From Mesobacterium pallidum (lineage in GTDB: Bacteria > Pseudomonadota > Alphaproteobacteria > Rhodobacterales > Rhodobacteraceae): a stretch of 64,000 nucleotides of DNA. Position numbers and translations under genes: made by a program. Shown in pieces: positions 26,490 to 35,693 of the stretch (position 1 is the first letter of the stretch; each line of letters begins with the position of its first letter). The DNA lies in the NCBI RefSeq assembly GCF_019966535.1, contig NZ_JAIMID010000010.1, positions 1 to 64,000 on the forward strand. Reading direction: 5' to 3'. The notes beneath the pieces are model-generated. The model did no database searches. It was given only the letters and a program-made list of their open reading frames with translations, and was not told the DNA's origin.

Positions 26490-27884
26490 TCAGGCGGCTT
26501 TCAGCATCCCCTCGGCCTTGAGCTTGTCATAGGTCTGGTCCAGCGCGTGACGGGCGCGGGCGATCAGCAGGTCGATCTCCTCGTCGGAGATCACCAGCGG
26601 CGGAGAGATGATCATCCGGTCACCCACGTGGCGCATGACCAGGTTCGTCCCGAAACAGAACTCGCGGCAGATGTAGCCCACGGTGCCCGGGTCCGAGGCA
26701 AAGGCGGCGCGGCTGGCCTTGTCGGGCGTCAGCGCGATGGAGCCCATCATGCCGACGATCTTCGCCTCGCCCACCAGCGGGTGGTCGGCCAGGCTTTCCC
26801 ACTTGGCCTTCAGCAGCGGCGCGGTGTGTTCGCGCACCCGCGTGACGATCTGCTCTTCCTCGAGGATGCGCAGGTTTTCCAGCGCCACGGCCGCGGCCAC
26901 CGGGTGGGCGTGGTAGGTGTAGCCGTGGTTGAACTCGATGCTGCCGATCACCTCGGCGATCTCATCCGACACGATCGACCCGCCGATCGGCTGGTAGCCC
27001 GAGCTGAGGCCCTTGGCGACGGTCATGATGTCGGGCGTGATGCCCAAGGTCTGCGACCCGAACCAGTTGCCGGTGCGGCCAAAGCCGCAGATGACCTCGT
27101 CCGCGATCAGCAGGATGTTCCGTTCCCGGCAGATGCGGCTGACTTCGGGCCAGTACGTGTTGGGCGCGACGATCACGCCGCCGGCGCCCTGCACCGGCTC
27201 GGCGATGAAGGCGGCGACGTTGTCCTCACCGATCTCGTCGATCGCCTGCTCCAGCTCGCGCGCGCGCATCAGGCCGAAGTCTTCCGGCGACATGTCGCCG
27301 CCTTCGGACCACCAGTCGGGCTGGCCGATGTGGTGGATGCCGGGGATCGGCAGGCCGCCCTGCGAGTGGATCCCGGCCATGCCGCCCAGGCTGCCGCCGC
27401 CCATGGTCGAGCCGTGGTAGCCGTTCTTGCGCGAGATGATCGTGAATTTCGACGGCTGGCCCTTGGTGGCCCAGTAGGTGCGCACGAGGCGGATGTTGGT
27501 GTCATTCGCCTCGGAGCCCGAGCAGGAATAGAACACGTGGTTCAGGTCGCCCGGCGCCAGTTCCGCCAGCTTGGCCGAGAGCGCGATGGCCGGCACATGG
27601 GTCGTCATGAAGAAGGTGTTGTAATAGGGCAGCTCGCGCATTTGCGCGGCCGCGACCTGCACCAGCTCCTCACGGCCGTAGCCGACGTTGACGCACCACA
27701 GGCCCGCCATGGCGTCGAGGATCTCTTCGCCTTCGCTGTCGGTCAGAAAGCAGCCCTTGGCCCGGGTGATGACCCGCGCGCCGCGCTTGGCAAGGTCGGC
27801 CTGGGTCGAGAACGGGTGCATGTGGTGGGCCGCGTCGAGGCGCTGCAACTCGGCGGTCGGCAGGTGATTGGTGATGCGCGTCAT
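26490..27884 (-). CDS. spuC: Putrescine/polyamine-pyruvate aminotransferase (SpuC-like)
   Basis: Class III PLP aminotransferase of 464 residues that transfers the amino group of putrescine or a related omega-amine to pyruvate. Motifs are LDAMAGLWCVNVGYGREELV, SGSEANDTN, NGYHGSTMGG, LLIADEVICGFGRTG with the cofactor Asp, and VAKGLSSGYQPIGG with the Schiff-base Lys. The match to Pseudomonas SpuC is close throughout. ATG 27884 has GGAG seven bases upstream. It lies after its GntR regulator and next to a PotFGHI-like importer, which supports a role in polyamine catabolism. Confidence 0.85.
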   Translation of the reverse strand: MTRITNHLPTAELQRLDAAHHMHPFSTQADLAKRGARVITRAKGCFLTDSEGEEILDAMAGLWCVNVGYGREELVQVAAAQMRELPYYNTFFMTTHVPAIALSAKLAELAPGDLNHVFYSCSGSEANDTNIRLVRTYWATKGQPSKFTIISRKNGYHGSTMGGGSLGGMAGIHSQGGLPIPGIHHIGQPDWWSEGGDMSPEDFGLMRARELEQAIDEIGEDNVAAFIAEPVQGAGGVIVAPNTYWPEVSRICRERNILLIADEVICGFGRTGNWFGSQTLGITPDIMTVAKGLSSGYQPIGGSIVSDEIAEVIGSIEFNHGYTYHAHPVAAAVALENLRILEEEQIVTRVREHTAPLLKAKWESLADHPLVGEAKIVGMMGSIALTPDKASRAAFASDPGTVGYICREFCFGTNLVMRHVGDRMIISPPLVISDEEIDLLIARARHALDQTYDKLKAEGMLKAA

Positions 27885-27921
27885 GGCGGACTCCATCGGT
27901 GAGGGGAGGGTTGGTGTCAGA

Positions 27922-27933
27922 ATATGATCAAAT
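27922..27933. promoter_or_regulatory. Candidate GntR operator upstream of spuC
   Basis: ATATGATCAAAT matches the perfect palindrome ATTTGATCAAAT found upstream of potF (28709-28720) in 11 of 12 positions. It lies between the regulator's stop and the aminotransferase start. Confidence 0.55.
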
Positions 27934-27951
27934 TATCCGAAGTCAATCGAA

Positions 27952-28620
27952 TCAGCCCTCCGCAGGCAGGGCGGCGCGCACCTGTTCCATGCCCTGCACC
28001 ACGTCGGCGCGGATCGCTGCCGCCGCCGCCTCGGCATCGCCGTTTCGCAGCGCCGTGAGGGCCGCGGCGTGCTGGTCGGGAAGGGACGAGGTGCCCATCC
28101 GGCCGCAGATCACGCGCAGGGAGGGGCCGAAGCGCAGCCAGAGCCCCATGGCCAGATCGCGCAGGATCGGCGCCCGGGCCAGGTCGTAGAGTTCGGCGTG
28201 GAACAGGTAGTTGTGGCGCAGGTAGCCACTGACGTCCCCGCGCAGGATCGCGGCGTCCAGCCGCGCGTCCTCGGCCGCCAGCACGGCGATGTCCCCGGGC
28301 GTCGCGTTCAGGCAGGCCCGCCTTGCCAGCTCGGGGTCCAGCGCGCTGCGGGCATGGATCATCTCGTCGAGGTTGCCGGCGCTCAGAACCGGCACCGACA
28401 CCCGCCGGTTGCCCGCCATGTCCAGCGCGCCCTCGGCCGTCAACCGGCGCAGCGCCTCGCGCACCGGGGTCATGCCGGCGCCCGTCGCCTCGACCAGCCC
28501 CTGGATGGTCACGGCCTGGCCGGGGGCGAGATCGCCGAACAGGATCATGTCGCGCAGTTGGCGATAGACCTGTTCATGCGCCGGCAACCCGGCCCCGTCT
28601 GCTGCTTTTCGCGCCACCAT
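27952..28620 (-). CDS. GntR-family regulator with FCD domain, probable polyamine-operon regulator
   Basis: A 222-residue regulator. The winged HTH (about 15-80) includes VYRQLRDMILFGDLAPGQAV and TPVREALRRLTAEGALDMAG; the FCD ligand domain follows, with RSALDPELARRA and YLFHAELYDLARAPIL. It lies between the aminotransferase gene (same strand) and the divergent potF gene. The near-identical palindromes on both sides are its likely binding sites. ATG 28620 has AGGGG at good spacing. The ligand is probably a polyamine or derived aldehyde/acid; this is inference. Confidence 0.85.
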   Translation of the reverse strand: MVARKAADGAGLPAHEQVYRQLRDMILFGDLAPGQAVTIQGLVEATGAGMTPVREALRRLTAEGALDMAGNRRVSVPVLSAGNLDEMIHARSALDPELARRACLNATPGDIAVLAAEDARLDAAILRGDVSGYLRHNYLFHAELYDLARAPILRDLAMGLWLRFGPSLRVICGRMGTSSLPDQHAAALTALRNGDAEAAAAAIRADVVQGMEQVRAALPAEG

Positions 28621-28708
28621 GCACCCCTCTGCCCAAAGTCGCGGCATCTGCCCCTTGCAAGCGGCTTGGCCGCATGAAAGCATTATCGATGTTGCCTTGA
28701 ATGGCTTC

Positions 28709-28720
28709 ATTTGATCAAAT
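28709..28720. promoter_or_regulatory. Candidate GntR operator ATTTGATCAAAT upstream of potF
   Basis: Perfect 12-bp palindrome 49 bases before the potF start, in the 148-base gap shared with the GntR gene. A near copy precedes spuC. Binding here could control both directions. Confidence 0.6.
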
Positions 28721-28768
28721 CCAGGTATGCGTGGCAACAAAAGACCGCGCGGCCACAGGGAGACCGAC

Positions 28769-29854
28769 ATGAACACCAAGCTCATCACAGCGACCGCCGC
28801 CCTGGCTCTCGCCGCCGCATCCGCCGGCGCCGAGGAGGTGCGGGTCTACAACTGGTCCGACTACATCGACGAAGAGCTTCTGGCCAAGTTCGAGGCCGAA
28901 ACCGGCTATGAGCTGGTTTACGACGTTTTCGATTCGAACGAGCTGCTGGAAACCAAGATGCTGGCCGGCGGGTCGGGCTACGACGTGGTGGTGCCGACCG
29001 GCACCTTCCTGCAGCGCCAGATCGCGGCCGGGTCCTTCCAGCCGCTCGACAAGTCCAAGCTGCCGAACATCGCCAACATGTGGGCCGTGATCTCGGACCG
29101 GACGGCCAAGTATGACCCCGGCAACGAGTATTCGATCAACTACATGTGGGGCACCACCGGCATCGGCGTGAACGAGCCGCGCGTCAAGGAACTGCTGGGC
29201 GAGGATGCGCCCGTGGACAGCTGGGACCTCGTCTTCAAGCCCGAGAACATGGAAAAGCTGGCCGAATGCGGCGTCATGTTCCTCGACGCCCCGGCCGAGA
29301 TGATCCCGGCCGCGCTGAACTACATCGGCGAGGACCCGGACAGCCACGACCCCGACGTGATCGCCAAGGCCGAGGAGGTCTTCATGGCCATCCGCCCGTC
29401 GATCCAGAAGTTCCACAGCTCGGAGTACATCAACGGCCTCGCCAATGGCGACATCTGCGTGGCCGTCGGCTGGTCGGGTGACATCCTGCAGGCCCGCGAC
29501 CGCGCGGCCGAAGCTGAGAACGGCGTCGAAATCAGCTACTACGCGCCGAACGAGGGCGCGCAGATGTGGTTCGACCAGATGGCGATCCCGGTCGATGCGC
29601 CGAACCCCGAGGGCGCCCATGCCTTCCTGAACTTCATCATGGACGCCGAGAACATGGCGGCGGCGTCGAACTACGTCTATTACGCCAACGGCAACGAGGC
29701 CTCGCAGGAGTTCCTGGTCGAGGACGTGATCGGCGATCCGGCGATCTACCCCTCGGCCGAAGCGCTGGACAACACCTTCACCACCACGCCCTACCCGCCG
29801 CAGGTGCAGCGCGTGGTGACGCGCCTCTGGACCAAGATCAAGTCGGGCACCTGA
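28769..29854 (+). CDS. potF: Polyamine ABC transporter periplasmic binding protein (PotF-like)
   Basis: Receptor for putrescine or spermidine, 361 residues, with a signal peptide (TKLITATAALALAAASAGA). The mature start EEVRVYNWSDYIDEELLAKF, the segment DVVVPTGTFLQRQIAAG and the later DICVAVGWSGDILQARDRA are typical of PotF/SpuD. The conserved Trp and Asp in YNWSDYI line the ligand pocket in the family. AGGGAG precedes ATG 28769. First gene of a plus-strand operon running to the amine oxidase. Confidence 0.9.
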   Translation: MNTKLITATAALALAAASAGAEEVRVYNWSDYIDEELLAKFEAETGYELVYDVFDSNELLETKMLAGGSGYDVVVPTGTFLQRQIAAGSFQPLDKSKLPNIANMWAVISDRTAKYDPGNEYSINYMWGTTGIGVNEPRVKELLGEDAPVDSWDLVFKPENMEKLAECGVMFLDAPAEMIPAALNYIGEDPDSHDPDVIAKAEEVFMAIRPSIQKFHSSEYINGLANGDICVAVGWSGDILQARDRAAEAENGVEISYYAPNEGAQMWFDQMAIPVDAPNPEGAHAFLNFIMDAENMAAASNYVYYANGNEASQEFLVEDVIGDPAIYPSAEALDNTFTTTPYPPQVQRVVTRLWTKIKSGT

Positions 29855-29866
29855 TACCCGCCTTCC

Positions 29867-29893
29867 GCGCGGCCCGGATCGTTCGGGCCGCGC
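29867..29893 (+). promoter_or_regulatory. Intercistronic stem-loop between potF and potG
   Basis: GCGCGGCCCG (29867-29876) and CGGGCCGCGC (29884-29893) make a perfect 10-bp stem with a 7-nt loop, 12 bases after the potF stop. No U-run follows. It probably raises the relative amount of binding protein. Confidence 0.6.
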
Positions 29894-29922
29894 CCCCCAA
29901 GACACTTCCCAGGATCCGCTGA

Positions 29923-31056
29923 ATGTCCCAGACCGGAGCGCCCGCCGTCTTTTCCCCCTGGACCGACCCCGAGGCCAAGCCGCTGATCCGGTTTCGCGGA
30001 GTCACCAAGCGGTTCGGCGATTTCACCGCCATCGACAACCTGACGCTCGATATCTACGAGCGGGAATTCTACGCGCTTCTGGGCCCCTCGGGCTGCGGCA
30101 AGACCACGATGATGCGGATGCTGGCAGGGTTCGAAAGCCCGACCGAGGGCGTGATCGAGCTGTCGGGCCAGGACATCGCCCCGGTGCCGCCGAACAAGCG
30201 CGCGGTGAACATGATGTTCCAAAGCTACGCGCTGTTCCCGCACCTGTCGGTCTATGACAACATCGCCTTTGGCCTGCGCCGCGAGGGGCGCGGCAAGGAC
30301 CAGGTCCATGGCCGCGTGCAAGAGATGCTGCGGCTGACGCGGCTCGAACGTTTTGCCGCGCGCAAGCCGCACCAGATCTCGGGCGGGCAGCGCCAGCGGG
30401 TCGCGCTGGCCCGCAGCCTGGCCAAGGCGCCCAAGCTCCTGCTGCTGGACGAACCGCTCGGCGCGCTGGACCGCAAGCTGCGCGAAGAGACGCAGTTCGA
30501 ACTGATGGACATCCAGGAAAAGACCGGCACGACCTTCGTCATCGTGACCCACGACCAGGAAGAGGCGATGACCGTGGCCTCCCGCATCGCGGTGATGGAT
30601 GAGGGCCGCGTGATCCAGGTCGCCACCCCGGCCGAGATCTACGAGGCGCCGAATTCCGTCTACGTGGCCGATTTCATCGGCGACGTGAACATCATCGAGG
30701 GCCGCGTGACCCCCGGTGAGGGCGCGGTCAGCATCGACTGGGCCGAAGGCGAGCCGCCGATCCGCGCCGTGACCGATGCGCAACTGGCGCCCGGCCAGTC
30801 CTGCCATTTCGCCATCCGCCCCGAAAAGGTGACCATCGACCGCGAGCGGCCCGACCGGCCCAATGCCTTCCAGGGCAAGGTCATCGACATCGCCTATCTC
30901 GGCAACATCTCGACCTACCACGTGCGGCTTTCGGGCGGGCAGATGGTCAAGGCGCAGATGGTCAACGCCCGCCGTCTCGCCAACCGCCCGATCACCTGGG
31001 AGGACGAGGTCTGGGTCGGATTCTCGGAGACCGCCGGCGTCGTGCTGGAGCGCTGA
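29923..31056 (+). CDS. potG: Polyamine ABC transporter ATP-binding protein (PotG-like)
   Basis: ATPase of 377 residues. The nucleotide-binding domain (about 20-260) has GPSGCGKTT, the signature ISGGQRQRV, LLLLDEPLGALD and the switch His in VIVTHDQEEAMTV. The C-terminal TOBE region (about 285-375) ends with VWVGFSETAGVVLE. It sits between the binding protein and the two permeases, the standard Pot layout. The permease gene begins three bases after its stop. Confidence 0.93.
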   Translation: MSQTGAPAVFSPWTDPEAKPLIRFRGVTKRFGDFTAIDNLTLDIYEREFYALLGPSGCGKTTMMRMLAGFESPTEGVIELSGQDIAPVPPNKRAVNMMFQSYALFPHLSVYDNIAFGLRREGRGKDQVHGRVQEMLRLTRLERFAARKPHQISGGQRQRVALARSLAKAPKLLLLDEPLGALDRKLREETQFELMDIQEKTGTTFVIVTHDQEEAMTVASRIAVMDEGRVIQVATPAEIYEAPNSVYVADFIGDVNIIEGRVTPGEGAVSIDWAEGEPPIRAVTDAQLAPGQSCHFAIRPEKVTIDRERPDRPNAFQGKVIDIAYLGNISTYHVRLSGGQMVKAQMVNARRLANRPITWEDEVWVGFSETAGVVLER

Positions 31057-31059
31057 GGG

Positions 31060-31950
31060 ATGCGGCGGTTCCTCCTGATCTTCATCCCCTACGCCTGGCT
31101 GCTGGCGCTGTTCCTGATCCCCTTCGCCATCGTGCTGAAGATCTCGCTCAGCGACGTGGCGCTGGCCCGGCCGCCCTATGCACCGCAACTGGACCTCAGC
31201 CAGGGATGGGAGGGGCTGCGCGCCTTCTTCGCCGGGCTCGATTTCGACAATTTCACCTTCCTGACGACGGATGACCTCTACTGGAAGGCGTACCTGTCGT
31301 CGGTGAAGATCGCGGTGATCTCGACCGTGCTGACGCTGCTGGTCGGCTACCCAATCGCCTACGGCATGGTGCAGGCGCCCGACCGCTGGCGCCCGACGCT
31401 GATGATGCTGGTGATCCTGCCGTTCTGGACGTCCTTCCTGATCCGCGTCTACGCATGGAAAGGGATCCTGGCGAACGAGGGCCTGCTGAACCAGGCGCTG
31501 ATGTGGCTGGGCATCATCTCCGAGCCGCTGACGATCCTCAACACCAACACGGCGGTCTACATCGGCATCGTCTACACCTACCTGCCGTTCATGATCCTGC
31601 CGATCTACGCGGCGCTGGAAAAGCTCGACGGCTCGCTGCTCGAGGCGGCCGAGGATCTCGGCTGCTCGCGCCTCTCGGCCTTCTGGCTGGTGACTATCCC
31701 GCTGTCGCGCCAGGGCATCGTGGCCGGCAGCTTCCTGGTCTTCATCCCCGCGCTGGGCGAATTCGTGATCCCTGAACTTTTGGGCGGCTCGCGCACGCTG
31801 ATGATCGGCAAGGTGCTTTACGAGGAGTTCTTTTCGAACCGCGACTGGCCGGTCGCCTCGGCCGTGGCGATCATCCTGCTGGCGATTCTGGTGATCCCGA
31901 TCATCCTCTTCCAGCGCAACGAGCAGAAGCAGCGGGAGGCCGAGGGATGA
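31060..31950 (+). CDS. potH: Polyamine ABC transporter permease (PotH/PotB-like)
   Basis: Inner-membrane permease of 296 residues with six predicted helices. The EAA loop reads LLEAAEDLGCSRLSAFWLV near residue 195, and GEFVIPELLGG is typical of PotB/PotH. It lies three bases after potG. Its stop is followed by a 244-base gap holding a hairpin repeat before the second permease, an unusual break inside a Pot operon. Confidence 0.92.
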   Translation: MRRFLLIFIPYAWLLALFLIPFAIVLKISLSDVALARPPYAPQLDLSQGWEGLRAFFAGLDFDNFTFLTTDDLYWKAYLSSVKIAVISTVLTLLVGYPIAYGMVQAPDRWRPTLMMLVILPFWTSFLIRVYAWKGILANEGLLNQALMWLGIISEPLTILNTNTAVYIGIVYTYLPFMILPIYAALEKLDGSLLEAAEDLGCSRLSAFWLVTIPLSRQGIVAGSFLVFIPALGEFVIPELLGGSRTLMIGKVLYEEFFSNRDWPVASAVAIILLAILVIPIILFQRNEQKQREAEG

Positions 31951-32052
31951 TGCATCAAGCGACACCGCGCTTTACAGATGTCGGAGTGGAGGTTTTGCAC
32001 CCCGTCGCCATTGTCTCTCGGACCAATGGCGCGACAAAGGCGACCCCCGCAA

Positions 32053-32148
32053 GGTATTTGAGAAACAATGAAGAGCAGGGCCGTCCCCACTCCTTCATTG
32101 TTTTCCAAATACCTCGGGGGGAGCCGAAGGCGGGGGGCAGCGCCCCCC
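32053..32148. repeat. Bipartite hairpin repeat, copy C, inside the polyamine operon
   Basis: GGTATTTGAGAAACAATGAA (32053-32072) and TTCATTGTTTTCCAAATACC (32094-32113) pair with two mismatches, followed by the GC hairpin GGGGGGC-AGC-GCCCCCC (32132-32148). The arm sequence differs from copies A and B but the architecture is the same. It splits potH from potI within the 244-base gap (31951-32194), which otherwise shows no gene. Confidence 0.7.
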
Positions 32149-32194
32149 AAACAGCGACGCCCGGGCTGGGCGCCTCGCCGGATCGGAGCGCGGC

Positions 32195-33013
32195 ATGAGA
32201 CGGTTTTCCTGGTTCAACGCCACCTCCCTGACGTTGGGCTTTGCCTTCCTCTACCTGCCCATGCTGATCCTCGTGATCTACAGCTTCAACGAATCCCAGC
32301 TAGTTACGGTCTGGGCGGGCTTTTCGACCAAGTGGTACGGAGAGCTGATGCGGAACGAGGCCTTCCTCGACGCCGCCTGGGTGACGCTGCGCGTCGCGGT
32401 GATCTCGTCCACCATTGCGACCATCCTCGGCACGCTGGCGGCCTATGTGCTGATCCGCGCCGGGCGCTTTGCCGGGCGGACGCTGTTTTCCGGCATGATC
32501 TATGCCCCGCTCGTCATGCCCGAGGTCATCACCGGCCTGTCGCTGCTGCTCCTGTTCATCGGCATCGGGCTGGACCGGGGGATCGTGACGATCATCCTGG
32601 CGCATACGACCTTTGCCATGTGCTACGTCTCGGTCGTCGTTTCCTCGCGCCTCGTGTCCTTCGACCGGTCGCTCGAAGAGGCGGCGCTGGACCTTGGCTG
32701 CACCCCGTTCGAGGCCTTCCGCCTGGTCACCCTGCCGATCATCGCGCCCGCCGTGATCTCGGGCTGGCTGCTGGCCTTCACCCTGTCGCTCGACGACCTG
32801 GTGATCGCCAGCTTCACCGCGGGCCCCTCGGCCACCACCCTGCCGATCAAGATCTTCTCGGCCGTGCGCCTCGGCGTCAGCCCCGAGATCAACGCGCTCT
32901 CGACCATCATGATCGGCATCGTGACCGTGGGGGTCATCACCTTTTCGCTGATCTCGAAAAGCCAGGCCGTGCGCCGCGAGGCCGAGGAACGCGCGGCCGA
33001 GCGCCCTGCATGA
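32195..33013 (+). CDS. potI: Polyamine ABC transporter permease (PotI/PotC-like)
   Basis: Second channel subunit, 272 residues, six predicted helices. The EAA loop is SLEEAALDLGCTPFEAFRLV near residue 150, and LSLDDLVIASFTAGP matches PotC/PotI. It follows a hairpin repeat, so its expression may be partly uncoupled from potH. Its stop overlaps the oxidase start as ATGA (33010-33013). Confidence 0.92.
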   Translation: MRRFSWFNATSLTLGFAFLYLPMLILVIYSFNESQLVTVWAGFSTKWYGELMRNEAFLDAAWVTLRVAVISSTIATILGTLAAYVLIRAGRFAGRTLFSGMIYAPLVMPEVITGLSLLLLFIGIGLDRGIVTIILAHTTFAMCYVSVVVSSRLVSFDRSLEEAALDLGCTPFEAFRLVTLPIIAPAVISGWLLAFTLSLDDLVIASFTAGPSATTLPIKIFSAVRLGVSPEINALSTIMIGIVTVGVITFSLISKSQAVRREAEERAAERPA

Positions 33014-34335
33014 AGCGAATCTGGGAGGCCGCGGCCTATAGCGCAGACCCGATCCGGCGCGGCTGGTGGCAGCGCACGGTGGTCCGGCCCCGCTTTGGCG
33101 CGCTTGACGGGAACCGCGCGGCCGAGGTGGTGGTTATCGGCGCGGGGGTCACCGGCCTCACTGCCGCGCGGCTGCTGGCCGAGGCGGGCGTCGATGTCAT
33201 CGTGCTGGATGCCGAGCATCCGGGCTTCGGCGCCTCGGGGCGCAGCGGCGGGTTCGTCTGTCTCGGCGGGGCCAGGATCTCGAACCGGGGGCTCGAATCG
33301 CGCCATGGCGACGTGGCCCGCCGCGACTGGCGGCAGGCCGAGAAGGCCGCGGTGGACTTCACGGCCGAGCAGATCGACACGCTTGGCCTCAAGGTCGACC
33401 GGCACAGCGAGGGCGAGACGCTGCTGGCCCATCGCCCCCGCGACTGGGAGTCGCTGAAGGCCCAGGCGCAGACCATCCGCCGCGATTACGAGGTGCAGCC
33501 GGTGCTGATCGGGCGCGAGGACCTGGCCAAGCACGGGCTGAACGGGCCGTTCCACGGCGCGCTGACCACACCCATCGGCTTTGCGGTGAACCCGCTGAAA
33601 TACAGCACCGGGCTTGCGAAAGCGGCGGAAGAGGCCGGCGCGCGCATCTTTGCCCATTCCCCGGCCACCGCGATCACGCGCGGCAACGGCTGGCAGGTCA
33701 GCACGCCCAAGGGGCAGGTGCGCTGCCGCAAGGTGATCATCGCCACCAACGGCTATTCCTCCGAAGACCTGCCGGACTGGATGGCGGGGCGCTACCTGCC
33801 GCTGCAAAGCTCGGTCCTGGTGACCGAGCCGATCCCGAAGGCGCTGCAGGCGGCGCAGGGCTGGACCTCGGGGCAGATGGCCTATGACACGCGGCGGATG
33901 CTGCATTACTTCCGCCTGATGCCGGACGGGCGGTTCCTGTTCGGCATGCGGGGCGGGCTGGCGCAGACGGCGGGCGCGGTGGCGCGCAACCGGCACGCCA
34001 TCCTGCGCGATTTCCGCAAGATGTTCCCGGCCTGGGCCGAGGTCGAGACGCCGTGGTACTGGTCGGGTCTTGTCTGCATGACCATGCCCCGCACCCCCTT
34101 CGTCGGGCCGGTGCCGGGGGCAGAAGGGCTGTTTGCCGGCTTTGGCTACCACGGCAACGGCATGGCCATGGGCGGCTATGCCGGGGCGATCCTGGCGGAC
34201 CTCGTGCAGGGCCGCGCGCCCGACCGGATCTACCCGCTGGCCATGCGCCACCGGCCCGTGTCCTTCCCGCTGGGCCGGTTCCGCCGGGCACTCATGTACC
34301 CGGCCTATGCGCTTTACGGGGTGATGGACCTTTAA
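33010..34335 (+). CDS. FAD-dependent amine oxidase (PuuB/DadA-like, probable polyamine-derivative oxidase)
   Basis: A 441-residue DAO-family flavoprotein. The FAD fold VVVIGAGVTGLTAARLLAEA begins near residue 39, and GFGASGRSGGFVCLGG follows as in gamma-glutamylputrescine oxidase PuuB. The C-terminal FAD-contact region reads LFAGFGYHGNGMAMGGYAGA. The start ATG 33010 overlaps the potI stop, so it belongs to the polyamine operon. Deamination of gamma-glutamyl-putrescine or another imported amine is likely. No puuA-like ligase is in the window, so the exact substrate is open. Confidence 0.78.
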   Translation: MKRIWEAAAYSADPIRRGWWQRTVVRPRFGALDGNRAAEVVVIGAGVTGLTAARLLAEAGVDVIVLDAEHPGFGASGRSGGFVCLGGARISNRGLESRHGDVARRDWRQAEKAAVDFTAEQIDTLGLKVDRHSEGETLLAHRPRDWESLKAQAQTIRRDYEVQPVLIGREDLAKHGLNGPFHGALTTPIGFAVNPLKYSTGLAKAAEEAGARIFAHSPATAITRGNGWQVSTPKGQVRCRKVIIATNGYSSEDLPDWMAGRYLPLQSSVLVTEPIPKALQAAQGWTSGQMAYDTRRMLHYFRLMPDGRFLFGMRGGLAQTAGAVARNRHAILRDFRKMFPAWAEVETPWYWSGLVCMTMPRTPFVGPVPGAEGLFAGFGYHGNGMAMGGYAGAILADLVQGRAPDRIYPLAMRHRPVSFPLGRFRRALMYPAYALYGVMDL

Positions 34336-35510
34336 AGCCGGTTCAGCAGCGCTGGGGTCGGCCAGCCGTCGGCGGGCATCCCCAGTTCCTGCTGCATCGC
34401 GCGCACCGCCGCCCGGGTGCCGGCGCCGAGGATGCCGTCGATCAGGCCGACGTCATGGCCATGGGCGGCCAGCTTGGCCTGCAACTGTTTCATCTGTTCC
34501 CCGTCGAGGCCGGGCTCGGGGTTGCCGGCGTCATAGATTGGCGCGCCTTCGAGGCGGGTCGCGAAATAGGCGGCGGTCATCACGTAGACAAAGCTCTGGT
34601 TCCATTCGAAATACACGTCGAAATTCGGATAGGCGAGGAAGGCCGGCCCGCGACGCCCCTGCGGCAGGATCAGCGAGGCGGGCAGGTTGGCCAGCTGGCC
34701 CGAGCGGGGCGTGACACCCATCGCGGCCCATTCGGACGCGGGCCGCTTGTCCTGCAGACCCGTCAGCGACCAGTCCATGTCATCGGGGACCGACACCTCC
34801 TGGATCCAGGGCTCGCCCGCGCGCCAGCCCAGCGATTGCAGCATCTTGCCGCCCGACATCAGCGCATCGGGCGCAGAGGTTTTGAGCAGAACATGCCCGT
34901 CGCCATCCCCGTCCACGCCGTTTTCCAGGATATCCCGGGGCAGCATCTGCACCATGCCGATTTCGCCCGCCCAGGCGCCGGTTGTGCGGGCGGGGTCGAA
35001 ATCGCCGTGCTCGAAGAGCTCGAGCGCGGCAAAGATCTGCGGGCGGAAGAGCTCGGGCCGGCGGCAATCGTGGCTCAGCGTCACCAGGGCGTTCAACGTG
35101 TTGAAATCGCCCTGGAAGCTGCCGTAATCGGTCTCGAAGGCCCAGAAGGCCAGCAGGACACCCCGGCTGACGCCGTACTGCGCCTCGATCCGGTCGAAGA
35201 CGGCGGCATAGTCGCGCCCGTTCGCTAGACCGCGGTTCAGCCGGTCCTGGCTGATCAGCCGACGCGAGAAATCGACGAAGGGCATCTGGAACACCCCCTG
35301 CCTGCGGTCCGCGGCCAGCACCTTGGGGTCCTGCTGCGCGCCCGACAGGAACCGGTCGACGGATGCGGGATCGTGACCGAGGGCTACGGCCTCGTCCCTC
35401 AGCCCGGCCTTGAAGTCGGCGAAACTGCCGCCGCAGGGCACCTGCTGGGCCGTCGCGGCGGACCCGGCCGACAGGGCGATGGCAAGGGAAAGGGCGGTCA
35501 TTCGGGGCAT
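34332..35510 (-). CDS. Lytic murein transglycosylase (MltB-like) with peptidoglycan-binding domain
   Basis: Exported murein hydrolase of 392 residues. A signal peptide (ALSLAIALSAGSAATA) is followed by an SLT_2/MltB domain (about 30-320) with the catalytic Glu in LAFWAFETDYGSFQGDFNT and the AWAGEIGMVQMLP block. Residues 330-392 are a PG_binding_1 domain (KQLQAKLAAHGHDVGLIDGI). No lipobox Cys is evident in the first residues, so it is probably soluble in the periplasm. ATG 35510 has AGGA six bases upstream. Its stop overlaps that of the amine oxidase on the other strand. Confidence 0.85.
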   Translation of the reverse strand: MPRMTALSLAIALSAGSAATAQQVPCGGSFADFKAGLRDEAVALGHDPASVDRFLSGAQQDPKVLAADRRQGVFQMPFVDFSRRLISQDRLNRGLANGRDYAAVFDRIEAQYGVSRGVLLAFWAFETDYGSFQGDFNTLNALVTLSHDCRRPELFRPQIFAALELFEHGDFDPARTTGAWAGEIGMVQMLPRDILENGVDGDGDGHVLLKTSAPDALMSGGKMLQSLGWRAGEPWIQEVSVPDDMDWSLTGLQDKRPASEWAAMGVTPRSGQLANLPASLILPQGRRGPAFLAYPNFDVYFEWNQSFVYVMTAAYFATRLEGAPIYDAGNPEPGLDGEQMKQLQAKLAAHGHDVGLIDGILGAGTRAAVRAMQQELGMPADGWPTPALLNRL

Positions 35511-35693
35511 TTCGTGGTCCTGCTTGTCCGGGTTCGATCCGGTTAACAGGTGCAGCGCCGGCGCCAATGTCAAGGCGATCGGCGGTTTGTCGTCATCACG
35601 ACGCCGAAATCAGAAATGAGTTCGGCAAGGCGCCGCGCGTTGCTATCGTAGGCGGGTCTTGCTTCTCGTTTGCCGGGTCACAAGGGTCGAACA

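Noticed and set aside
32068..33009. Upstream extension of the amine oxidase frame through potI
   Set aside because: The frame is open but its translation across potI is Arg/His-rich and unlike any protein. The ATG at 33010, overlapping the potI stop, gives the complete oxidase.
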